Shown piece after piece: positions 18,201 through 26,500 of a DNA stretch of 64,000 nt. Both the position numbers and the translations under genes were made by a program. The DNA is from Prosthecobacter debontii (GTDB taxonomy: Bacteria; Verrucomicrobiota; Verrucomicrobiia; Verrucomicrobiales; Verrucomicrobiaceae). The notes under the pieces are model-generated. The model had not been told where the DNA came from, made no database searches, and saw only the letters and a list, made by a program, of their open reading frames with translations. Numbering within the stretch: position 1 is the stretch's first letter; every line of letters starts with the position of its first letter. The stretch covers positions 42,039 through 106,038 of the forward strand of contig NZ_FUYE01000003.1 in the NCBI RefSeq assembly GCF_900167535.1, read 5' to 3'.

Positions 18201-19596
18201 TGCTGTTCGCGTGAATCTTTTGGCGATAACTCTCGAGTTCCAGATGCAGGGCTGCCAGTTGGTCATTCACCGACTGCAACTGACCTCGTGGATCCTGCGG
18301 AACCGGTGTGTCAGCGAGGTTTTCCAACTGCTCCCGTAGGCCCATGTAGAAGTCTTTGCGATCCGCACTGGGATCATGCACCACCCCACAGAGATCCCCC
18401 AGCCCAGTCGCATCCAGGCGATACTTCACCACATCAAGAGCCGTGCGTTTATCGCAGACGAACAAGACACGCTCGCCACGTGCGAGGTGATCCGCGATCA
18501 TGTTGGTGATCGTCTGGCTTTTCCCCGTCCCAGGTGGACCGTGAACGACCAGCGCCTTCGCCTCGCGTGAGGCTAGAACCGCATTGGCTTGGCAAGGGTC
18601 AGCCGCAGAAACCAGCCATTCTTGAGCAAAATCGCGTCCTTGAACCGTCACCGACTCATCCGCGCTCTCGGTTTCTGGAGCTTCATCGTGCAAAGCCTGC
18701 GGATGGAGAAAGGCTGAGACGGGTTCCTGGAGTGTCGGCTGATTTTCCAGCATCCAGCGGGTATCCCTCAGCAGGGATTGATTGGACAACGGGAACAGAC
18801 CCAACACGGCCGAGGGTAGGACCGACACAGATTTCGGCAGCTTATCGGCCATGGGCACGGCCTCCAGCACGGTTTCGTGATGAAAGGCAGGTGGCGGCAC
18901 CAGATCGAGCAACGCATTGATCTGCCCTAAAAGCTCCTCCACCTCTCGCCAGGGATCACTGGCCTCCTCATCCAGGTAGATTTCACCGAATGACTTCCCC
19001 GTCTGCCGCTCAAGCCAAGCGAGAAGGGCCGGATTCGCCACGAGGAGGTCGGCGCCTTCGCCCACACATTCCAGGGTCACACCTGCACGAGAGCCGGTGC
19101 GCACCTGGAGCTGGATCGGCATCAGGAGCAGCGGCGCCAGCACTCGACTGGAGGAACCGCGCAAGGATTTTTCATCTGCGGCTGGGGGCATCGAGATGAG
19201 AGGGAACCCTAGAGCTAGGCAAGATTCTCCATGATCATTCATGTATTCCAAGGCGTCGTCCGCGATGTCGCGCAGCTTTTTCAGCAGCTTGGTCTGCTTT
19301 TGATAGGCATCCCGGGCCTGTTTTTGGTCGTCGGACCACTCCGCTTCAGGAAAAGACGGTGCCGTGAATACCGGAACCTTGACGGGAAACTCGATTTTCC
19401 GCTTATCCAACAGGGTTTTCAGGGCACTGGCGGGCTCCAATCCCTGCAAAAGGCTGAAATCCATCCAATCACAGCGCTGCCGGGAGCGGTGTGGACGGGC
19501 ATTCATGGAGGGACCGTGGACCAGACTGGCAAACAGCCTCTGAAGCATTGTTTCGAGAATCATGGCAGCAGCTTCGGGAAAATTCCTTTGGGACAT
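15238..19596 (-). CDS. DUF4011-type SF1 helicase with C-terminal Vsr/MTES_1575-like nuclease domain
   Basis: A very large protein (~1,452 residues from the ATG at 19596; a start at 19617 is also open). The N-terminal ~300 residues contain the SRVLAPLLLMPIQLQ block typical of DUF4011 helicases. The SF1 (DNA2/NAM7) ATPase core has Walker A HGPPGTGKSQT near residue 355, Walker B in VVIFDEASQC, QLPPTRF as motif III, and VTRARDAVHVL near the C-terminus as motif VI. The two halves are separated by a ~500-residue helical insert. The last ~110 residues (FCVDVACIHP, then WDIFRTRVL and GWEIQRLWSP) look like a degenerate or intact restriction-nuclease fold of the Vsr/MTES_1575 type. Domain orders like this occur in DNA repair and phage-defence proteins. 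It stands alone between convergent and divergent genes. Confidence 0.78.
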   Translation of the reverse strand: MSQRNFPEAAAMILETMLQRLFASLVHGPSMNARPHRSRQRCDWMDFSLLQGLEPASALKTLLDKRKIEFPVKVPVFTAPSFPEAEWSDDQKQARDAYQKQTKLLKKLRDIADDALEYMNDHGESCLALGFPLISMPPAADEKSLRGSSSRVLAPLLLMPIQLQVRTGSRAGVTLECVGEGADLLVANPALLAWLERQTGKSFGEIYLDEEASDPWREVEELLGQINALLDLVPPPAFHHETVLEAVPMADKLPKSVSVLPSAVLGLFPLSNQSLLRDTRWMLENQPTLQEPVSAFLHPQALHDEAPETESADESVTVQGRDFAQEWLVSAADPCQANAVLASREAKALVVHGPPGTGKSQTITNMIADHLARGERVLFVCDKRTALDVVKYRLDATGLGDLCGVVHDPSADRKDFYMGLREQLENLADTPVPQDPRGQLQSVNDQLAALHLELESYRQKIHANSNPAERSFHDLLGQWLSHAAKADAPVFDKIPGLQLAEVEAAATTVDEMVRRAEKAGYPTNPFRDLLGIGLADFLTRSTRDTHAVFETLDAAAKQADADRPNVLIIPLDTAKPLVNQAAVRESAVALLREIAVSADLTLAGIIARVAAPKRQEWKRELPEVQAWLQQSETPLDRAMLSGARSAGVLTLAAANQHLAALQAWEPIAGSFFKKLFAGSAKKAATAALVPLGLSLDAGWQQGLAFYREVKSRLLVNDWLGRVTAAEVAWLDDGEMQTRVKLIQNTWELLDLFQTLGAADVLQAHLDDPTAVYRLADGLTQEVRWAQALHHLSQLVRQSGLFLAGVENGFIERWLGEEPAQQITHAWLVHLTSLEDIVRLQHALEQLPTLMQEPAKQMLREAVPAEDIQAAFIHQAVENLLRDRLHHDPALAAIDGERIEAAFDAFLRLSQDKVVHVRNYVRFLWVTHQRGRLLASTGSQLNKLGVGLRQRLYVRGKKALKLRQMLATGAEVEGGDPLFDLCPVWMASPSTVAQIFPRNAIFDVVIFDEASQCRLEEALPVLLRGHRVVIAGDQKQLPPTRFFESALADSGDSDAETAEELFYQQQQEAEDLLTAALNLDVREAYLDVHYRSRNEALIGFSNEQYYGSRLQPIPGHPRNKALSTPIRLHRVNGVYAERANVQEAEAAVNLIAELLAEPNPPSIGVACFNLTQKEAIHEALAKRVESDAEFARKYEAAKTRKGRDSFEGLFVKNLENVQGDERDVMIISTTFGPDTQGKFRRNFGALSQREGGRRLNVLVTRARDAVHVLTSIPTAEYTAVEAVPPGQIPNGRLQLYAYLRYAERLAEVFASYQEDLEKMRRDAKPELKAWETATPSRLATALGQAMLDRHETGIHIHWGNEGFCVDVACIHPLMPADVTVGVLTDFSRFHKTPDPIEWDIFRTRVLRTQGWEIQRLWSPVLFRRFEEMLQQVKAGHDRLSAPPSDKQIASMVE

Positions 19597-19752
19597 ACCT
19601 TCTCTAGCCCAAATCACAACGCCGGTTTTGCCTTACTGAAAACTGGCCTCATCCTTTCCATGAAGCCTTTTCATCCATGTTCTGGCCTAGAGCCTGCATC
19701 ACCAGTTGCCAGCCGGAGGGCACGCGCTAATCTCCCATCCCCCTTCCCCATC

Positions 19753-21294
19753 ATGCCTGAACTGGAAAATCCCTTTCAAGAAACGCTCCTTCAGCGCCAC
19801 CGCGCAGAACCATGCACCGTGGTGATCTTTGGCGCGACCGGCGACCTAACGAACCGCAAACTGATCCCGGCACTCTACAATGTGGCCGTGGAAGGTGATC
19901 TGCCGCCCCAGTTCAAGGTGGTAGGTTTTGCCCGCCGTGATAAGTCGGATGATGTCTTCCGCAAGGAGCTGGAGGAAGGCAACCGCAAGAACAGCCGCCA
20001 AGGCCATAATGACGAGCTTTGGGCCAGCTTTTCCCAGAGCATCCATTACCACCGCAGCGAGTTTGAAGATCTGGACGGTTACAAGGCCCTGGCTGATCTC
20101 CTAAACAAATTCGACGAAGAACGTGGCGCCCCTGCCAATCGCCTTTTCTACCTCGCCTCGGCTCCTGAGGCCTTTAAACCGATCCTAGAAATGCTGCGCG
20201 CCGCAGGTCTGAACCAAGGCGTTGGCGGTAAATGGGCTCGTGTGGTCTGTGAGAAGCCTTTTGGGAAGGACCTGAAGAGCGCCCGCGCCCTGAACGAGAC
20301 CGTGGCAGCCACCTTCGAGGAAAAAGACACCTATCGTATCGACCACTACCTGGGCAAGGAAACCGCCCAGAACATCATGGTGCTGCGCTTTGCCAATGCC
20401 CTGTTCGAGCCCAATTGGAACAGCCGTTACATCGATCACGTGCAGATCACCTGCGCCGAAAATCTGGGCATGGAAGGCGGCCGGGGTGGTTACTACGACA
20501 CCGCCGGTGCCCTGCGTGACATGGTGCAAAACCACCTCTTCCAGCTCCTGTCCCTGGTGGCCATGGAGCCTCCGACCGACCTCAGCGCGGATAGCGTGCG
20601 TGATGAAAAGGTGAAGGTCATTCGTGCCCTACGCCCGCTTGTCGGTCCAGAAGCCGTCGGTGCTAATATCATCCGCGCTCAATACACCGCTGGCAGCGTG
20701 GATGGCGTGCCGAGGGTGGGTTACCGCCAGGAAGATCGCGTGAATCCGGAATCTCAGACGGAAGCTTACGTGGCCCTGCGCCTCTTCATTGATACCTGGC
20801 GCTGGCAAGGCGTACCGTTCTACATCCGCGTCGGCAAGCAGCTTCCGAAAAAGGCCACCGAGATCAGCGTGCATTTTAAGCGCCCGCCGCAGGTGCCCTT
20901 CGCCACCGCTCGCCTCCCCGGCAGCAGTGAAAACACCCTGGTCATCCGCATCCAACCGGATGAAGGCATCGCCCTGCGCATCCTCGCCAAACAGCCTGGG
21001 CAGGCCCTGTCCATGCAGCAGGTGAAGATGGATTTCCGCTACAGCAGCAGCTTTGGCAAAGCCAGTCCTGAGGCCTACGAGCGCCTGCTCCTGGATGCCA
21101 TGGCCGGTGACGCCACCCTCTTTGCCCGCCGCGACGAAGTGGAAAGCGCCTGGAAGTTCATTGATGAACTGGAGAACGCTTGGCACAAGTCCGATACACC
21201 ACCACCGATGTGCGAATACCCTGCCGGCTCCTGGGGGCCGAAGGAAGCCGACGACCTCCTCCGCCAGGATGGCCGCGAGTGGCGGACGCTGTGA
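19753..21294 (+). CDS. zwf: Glucose-6-phosphate 1-dehydrogenase
   Basis: Entry step of the oxidative pentose phosphate pathway: glucose-6-phosphate to 6-phosphogluconolactone with NADP. The ATG at 19753 gives a 513-residue protein, the normal length; the open frame reaches back to 19231 but that part lies antisense in the helicase gene. The NADP motif is GATGDLTNRKL (from residue 27). The substrate-binding signature RIDHYLGKE and the following NIMVLRFANALFEP are intact, as is the C-terminal DAMAGDATLF block. It is followed after 24 bp by an OpcA-like gene, a pairing also seen in cyanobacteria and actinobacteria. Confidence 0.95.
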   Translation: MPELENPFQETLLQRHRAEPCTVVIFGATGDLTNRKLIPALYNVAVEGDLPPQFKVVGFARRDKSDDVFRKELEEGNRKNSRQGHNDELWASFSQSIHYHRSEFEDLDGYKALADLLNKFDEERGAPANRLFYLASAPEAFKPILEMLRAAGLNQGVGGKWARVVCEKPFGKDLKSARALNETVAATFEEKDTYRIDHYLGKETAQNIMVLRFANALFEPNWNSRYIDHVQITCAENLGMEGGRGGYYDTAGALRDMVQNHLFQLLSLVAMEPPTDLSADSVRDEKVKVIRALRPLVGPEAVGANIIRAQYTAGSVDGVPRVGYRQEDRVNPESQTEAYVALRLFIDTWRWQGVPFYIRVGKQLPKKATEISVHFKRPPQVPFATARLPGSSENTLVIRIQPDEGIALRILAKQPGQALSMQQVKMDFRYSSSFGKASPEAYERLLLDAMAGDATLFARRDEVESAWKFIDELENAWHKSDTPPPMCEYPAGSWGPKEADDLLRQDGREWRTL

Positions 21295-21318
21295 GGTAAG
21301 GCCCAACCAGTAAAGACC

Positions 21319-22377
21319 ATGCCTCTCTCCGAAGACACCCTTTCCTGCCTTGGCGCTGAAGTTCCACTGCCAAAGATCGACCGCGCTCTCAAAGAATTGT
21401 GGGCTACCGATGGAGCGAACAAAACCCGCGCCTCGTTGATCAACTTCGCCATTTACAGCGAAGACCCTGAGAGCATTGTCAAAAACAATGAGCAGATGGG
21501 TCGGATCGCGGACGACAATGCCTGCCGGGCTCTATTGATCACTTGCCTGCCTGACATCCAGCCCCAGCGAGCTCGTGCCTGGATCAATGCCCTCTGCCGC
21601 CCGTATCAGGGGAAGCAGATCGTCTGCAGCGAGCAGTTGTCCTTCGTTCTGGAAGGTGGCGATGCGACTCAGGTTCAAAATGTGGTTTTTGCCCACCTCG
21701 ATTCCGACCTGCCTTTGATCGTGTGGTGGCAGGGAGATCTGACCAAACGCTTTGAAGAGCGTTTTTACAGTCGGATTGACACCCTCATCATCGACAGCCG
21801 ACGCTGGTCGGATCCCGCTGCCGAGTTTGCTTGGCTGAATGAGGCCAAAGCATCCGCTCATTTCGATGTGCGTGACTTGAGCTGGACTCGCAGCCACTTC
21901 CTGCGCACCGCCCTGGCGAACAGCTTCCAGGACATCAAAGCCCGCGAGCATCTGAATAACATCGAGACTATCGAGGTGACTCATGCCCCAGGTCAGCGTT
22001 GTGCCGCCCTGCTCTTGGGAGGCTGGATCTGTCTCCGCCTCGGAGCGAGTCTGGAGGCAAACGCCCGTGGACTCACCTTCATCAAGGCCAATGGCAGCCG
22101 CGTCACCCTCAGCCTTCAGGAGAGCAGCGCAGGCTGTGCCCTCCAGGCCCTACGCCTGACGGCCCCGTGTCTGGAAGTCTCCATCACACGCGATGGCTCC
22201 TCCGCCTTCGTCCATACCCACGCCTCTTGTGAGGGACATAGCCACGAGGAAATGCTCCCTGCTGACGTGGTCAGTGATGCCGAGCTCATATCCTCCCAGC
22301 TCAGCCGGGCAGGGGGCAGCACCCACTACAAGAACGTTTTGCCGCTGATCGGCCCCATGCTGGCTCGTATTAGTTAA
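21319..22377 (+). CDS. opcA: OpcA-like glucose-6-phosphate dehydrogenase assembly protein
   Basis: A 352-residue protein resembling OpcA, which allosterically activates or assembles Zwf. Family-type blocks are TRASLINFAIYSED near the N-terminus, then RALLITCLPD, and LPLIVWWQGDL in the middle, followed by a conserved DTLIIDSRRW. No enzymatic motif or membrane segment is visible, as expected. The immediate zwf neighbour (24 bp upstream, same strand) is the strongest support. It probably makes the oxidative pentose phosphate pathway responsive to redox state, as known in cyanobacteria (family knowledge, not shown here). Confidence 0.85.
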   Translation: MPLSEDTLSCLGAEVPLPKIDRALKELWATDGANKTRASLINFAIYSEDPESIVKNNEQMGRIADDNACRALLITCLPDIQPQRARAWINALCRPYQGKQIVCSEQLSFVLEGGDATQVQNVVFAHLDSDLPLIVWWQGDLTKRFEERFYSRIDTLIIDSRRWSDPAAEFAWLNEAKASAHFDVRDLSWTRSHFLRTALANSFQDIKAREHLNNIETIEVTHAPGQRCAALLLGGWICLRLGASLEANARGLTFIKANGSRVTLSLQESSAGCALQALRLTAPCLEVSITRDGSSAFVHTHASCEGHSHEEMLPADVVSDAELISSQLSRAGGSTHYKNVLPLIGPMLARIS

Positions 22378-22437
22378 GTCTTGTTTTGCTCTTGCCTCCT
22401 GGGCTGGCGGGGTTATGCGTGAAGCTCCGCTCACGCC

Positions 22438-23421
22438 ATGTCCGTTTCTCTGCGTCATTTCATCTGCTCAGCGGGTCTGCTTTGCCTGGCAGCTCCGGTC
22501 TTCTCCCAATCTTCCAGCAACGGTATTGCCGCTGTGGTGAATGGAAACGTCGTCACCAAATCGGAGGTGCGGGACGCGGTGAATGCCCAGGAGCAAATGC
22601 TGCGGATCCAGCTCCAGAATGATCCTGCGGCCCTCAAGCGGGAACTTTCCAACCTGCGCGCCAATGCCTTGGACAGCCTGATTGATCGCGAGTTGGTGCT
22701 GGCCGAATTCAAACGTCTCGGCGCAGCCATCAAAAGCCAGTGGGTGGATGACGACATCAACTCCATCGTGCGCGAGAATTTCAAAGGCGACCGCGAGGCT
22801 TTTGTCAAAGAACTGGCCAACTCGGGCATGACGCTGAAAAAATTCCGCGAGATGCGCGAGAAGATGATGATCGTGCAGGCGATGCGCGGCAGACAGGCCG
22901 CCGAGCAGCCACCGGCCACGCCCCGTGAAGTGGAGGAGTTTTACAAAAAGCACGTCGCCAAATGGCGCACCGGGGACATGATCAAAATCAGCACCATCAC
23001 CATCCCCAAATACAGCGGTGATGCGAGTGCCTCCCCCGAAAGTCAGCGCAAGCTGGCCCAAGAGATCCGCAGCAAGCTGCTCAAAGGCGCAGACTTTGCC
23101 ACCACCGCCCGCACCTACTCCCTAGACAGCCACGCGGAAGACGGCGGTGCCTGGGACTGGATGGGCCGTGAGCAAATGAAGCCTTCCATCGCCAACGTCG
23201 CTTTCAATTTGAAAACCGGTGGCCTGAGCGAAGTCATCGATGACGAGGCCGCTTACATCATCCTGACCTGCGACGCCGTCAAATACGGCACCCCCAAGCC
23301 CATGGGTGAAGTCCGCGAAGAAATCGAGCGCGTCATCTCCGCCGAGAAGTCCAAGGCGATCGTGGACAAATGGATGGACACCCTACGCAAGCGCGCCGTG
23401 ATCAAGAAGTTCGGTTGGTAA
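22438..23421 (+). CDS. SurA/PpiC-like periplasmic peptidyl-prolyl isomerase
   Basis: A 327-residue exported chaperone. The signal peptide (SAGLLCLAAPVFSQ) is followed by a SurA-type N-terminal domain starting NGIAAVVNGNVVTKSEV and a helical region (to ~residue 165). A single parvulin (rotamase) domain covers about residues 180-285, with DFATTARTYSLDSHAEDGG and AFNLKTGGLSEVI as its hallmark blocks. A C-terminal helix packs back in SurA-like proteins. It should assist folding of outer-membrane or secreted proteins. A 6-bp inverted repeat (22417-22422/22431-22436) lies immediately before the ATG and no clear Shine-Dalgarno sequence is seen. Confidence 0.88.
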   Translation: MSVSLRHFICSAGLLCLAAPVFSQSSSNGIAAVVNGNVVTKSEVRDAVNAQEQMLRIQLQNDPAALKRELSNLRANALDSLIDRELVLAEFKRLGAAIKSQWVDDDINSIVRENFKGDREAFVKELANSGMTLKKFREMREKMMIVQAMRGRQAAEQPPATPREVEEFYKKHVAKWRTGDMIKISTITIPKYSGDASASPESQRKLAQEIRSKLLKGADFATTARTYSLDSHAEDGGAWDWMGREQMKPSIANVAFNLKTGGLSEVIDDEAAYIILTCDAVKYGTPKPMGEVREEIERVISAEKSKAIVDKWMDTLRKRAVIKKFGW

Positions 23422-23500
23422 GATCTGCTTTCCATTCCATCGCGCGACGTCTTTCCCTAAGCTGGAGTTGCTTGCCCTTGACCCGCAGTGAGCGTTCACG

Positions 23501-23521
23501 CGGGAGGTCGGCCTCCCGTTT
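23501..23521. terminator. Probable terminator hairpin between convergent genes
   Basis: CGGGAGG (23501-23507) pairs with CCTCCCG (23512-23518) around a 4-nt TCGG loop and is followed by TTTA. CGCG sequences further out could extend the stem. It sits between the convergent isomerase and repeat-protein genes. The U tract is short, so termination is plausible but not certain. Confidence 0.45.
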
Positions 23522-23589
23522 ACGCGGTGTCGCCGTCGAATACCCCTCTGCCAGAGCATGAGGATTTCACGCGACTCGTTCCAACTAGG

Positions 23590-26500
23590 TCACGGGCGAG
23601 TGAACATCACTTCGCCCGAGAGCCTTTCGTTGCTTGCGGCATCTGGCAGGGCGGGCAGCAGGTAGTGACCTTCACCGATCAAGGCATCGGCTTCCTCAGC
23701 AGGCTGGCGTAGTACGCCACTGAAGGTCACCACACGCGGCTTTGCTCCGGTGTCAGCCAGCTCAAAGCTGCCACTGAACAGGCCCGTCGCTGGCACCACC
23801 TTGGTTTTCCACTTGGTGGTGTTGGCCTCCGGTAGCTGCACACTGACCTCGTTCTTCAGGCTCAGGGCCACCTGTGTCGGCAGGTTGCTGTTCAGCGTGC
23901 TGCCCGTGTCACTATGCTGCACCCCAAGGGTGCTTTCGGTTAGACCAAGCCGTGTCGCCAGAGTGATGACTGGGGTCGATCCCTTGGCGGCCACGGGTGG
24001 GAGCCAGGGGTCGAGCATCATCACCGTCGTCACGGGTCCGATACCCGCGCGATACGTGGTGTCCGCAGCGAGGCCCGTTTTGCTCCAGCTCAAACCAGCC
24101 TCTTCGACATAACGGCGATTCGTCTGTGTGGGGTGCGGCAGAAGGGTGAAGGCACCGCCGAGATAGGACTCTGTGCGTTTCTTATAAGGTTGCACAAAGA
24201 GGCGATAACCAGGATCAGGATCCACATCCGGGGCCAGGGTGGTGGTGAAGGCCGTGCCATCCGCCAGTCTGCCTGTCAGCGTCATGACACCTGTCTTGCT
24301 GAGGGTCGCTGTCGCCCAGCCAGCCCCTGCGGGAACGTCTTCTGCCGCAGGCAACGCGGTCTCCAGCACGACCGTGTGAGCCCCGCTGTAGAGAACCGTG
24401 CTGCCTTTGGCCAAAGCCAGCAGCTTGCGGCCCGTCTCCGCACTTCCCAGGGGCTCGTCATCACGCTCAACCGTCGCGAGGACATCTCCCTGCATGGGGA
24501 GTGTGAAGCTGATCTCATAGGCTCCGGCTCCCTTCGTCACAGTTGCAGTTCCAGTGGCCAGTTCGTCGTCCACGTCGGTGGTTAGCTCGCCCTTCAGCGA
24601 CAGAGCCGCCGTCTCCGTAACGGTCATGAGCTTACCGGAGAACGACTGCCCCGTGAGTGGCACCGTCAGCATCAGTTTCCCCACGGGGAGATCGTCAGCA
24701 TCCACCAACAGCGCTTCATAACTGCCGGCAAAACTTTCCACCACCAGCGTGCCTTGCTGATAAACAAACAGGTAGTTAGCCGCCGCACCACCGCTGGCGG
24801 TGATCGGGTAGAGACCGCCGCCACTGGTCGTCTTGGCCGTCGTTTTCAGCACGGGTGTCTTGGTGAAGACCGCCTCTGTGTCTGATCCCAGGAAGCCGCT
24901 GTAAACAACCGTCAGCTCAGGATTGTCCTCCCCGGCGAACTTGCGCTTATGGTCAGGGGTGACATAGAGCGGCGCCTTGGTGATGATGAGCGTTCCGGTC
25001 TTGCTGCCAGAATTGTCCGTGGCGATGACGCTGTATTTGCCTACCTCCGTGGGAGGCGTGCTGCCGAAGCTGGTGCCGAGCTTGTATTCAATCGTCACGT
25101 CCCCACTGCCACCAATCGTGGTGATGGCGCGCGGCGTGCCCGTGTAGGTCTGGGCGAGATCCAGCAGAGTCAGCTTGGTCGGGGTCTCTTTCACCGTGAT
25201 CGTTTTCATCACGGTCTTGGCCGCAGCATAGGTCCCGTCACCCGTCTGCACAGCCTGCACCTGCACCTTACCAATGGCCGTGAAGCTCAGGACGTTCCCA
25301 GCGAGACTCGCCCCTACCGAGGTGGTCCCAGCAGGTACCACGCTCAGTGTCACGGGCAGGCCCGAGCTAGCAGTCGCACTCAGATTCAGGGACCCCTGAT
25401 CGAGGTAAACCGTCGTCGCTGGGGTAAAGGTGATCGTTTGGGCCAGAGGCTTGCTCAGTCCACCGAAGCCACGGATGGCAAAGCTGTAACTGCCATTCAC
25501 ACCATCATCGCTGGTCACCGTCACCGTAGCCGTGCGTTCGCCCGGCAGGCGTGGATCGAAGGTAACGGCGAAGGTGGTCTGTTCACTCGCAGCCACCGCA
25601 GCCGCGGGAAGCGTTGTTAATTCAAAATCCTCCGCTCCAGGGCCGCTGGTCACGACGGCTGGATTGTCGAGATGCAGCGTCGTATCACCGTCATTACGAA
25701 TCGTGAAGACGTGAGTCACTGACGAGTTGATGAGCGCCACGGTTCCAAAGTCGGTCGCATCTGCCACATCAGGCATCGTGTCGCCGTTGGTGATGAGTTG
25801 ATGACTGCCCGTGATTGCGATCACCCGCTCGCCCACATCAAGAATGGTGACGGTTAGGACCTGCTCAAAGACACCTCCCTCGCCGTCATCGGCACGCACA
25901 CGAAGGCTGTAGCTGCTCTTGGTCTCATAATCGGCAACCACGGAGATTTTTAAATCTGTGCCGACGATGCTGAAGTCATCATTGTCTGTGTCCCCGATGC
26001 CTTCAACGAGGCTAAAGGTGTGTCCCTGTTCTGAATCAGGGTCAGTCGCGCTGAGCGTGCCCACCGTGGCATTCGCCGGGTTGTTTTCAGACAGAGAGTT
26101 ATTGCTCAATTCCAAGGCCGTTGGGGCTAAACTGACGACATTAGCCACCTGCACCGCGGCACCGCTGCTCTCGCCGTTGGTGGTGACGACGGCATAGAGA
26201 GGGCCAGGAGTCAGGTCAGCGAGGCTTGTTACGGTTAAAGACATGGCCGTCGCGGCGGTTACGGTGCCGGTGCCAGCGGGAGTGAAGGTGACGGTGTTAT
26301 TGCTAGGGGTGGCGGCGTCGAAGTCGATGCCGGTTAAGATCAGGCTGGTGGCGTTGCTCGCTAGATTCGCTGTATTTAGCGTCACTCTCGGGGTGGGTGC
26401 CAGACCGTCCGCTTGGGAGCCTAAGCGAACCTTGCCGGAGCCTTCACCTAGAAACCGACTAAAGAAGGTGTTGTTGACATTATCCACAACCACATCAGCC

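Noticed and set aside
19231..19752. N-terminal 174-codon extension of zwf
   Set aside because: Antisense to the helicase 5' end; family length and NADP motif fit the ATG at 19753.
23750..24585. Several + frames opposite the giant surface protein (also 24949-25620 and 26692-28215)
   Set aside because: Repeat-driven open frames rich in His, Ala and Thr; antisense to a coherent multi-domain protein.
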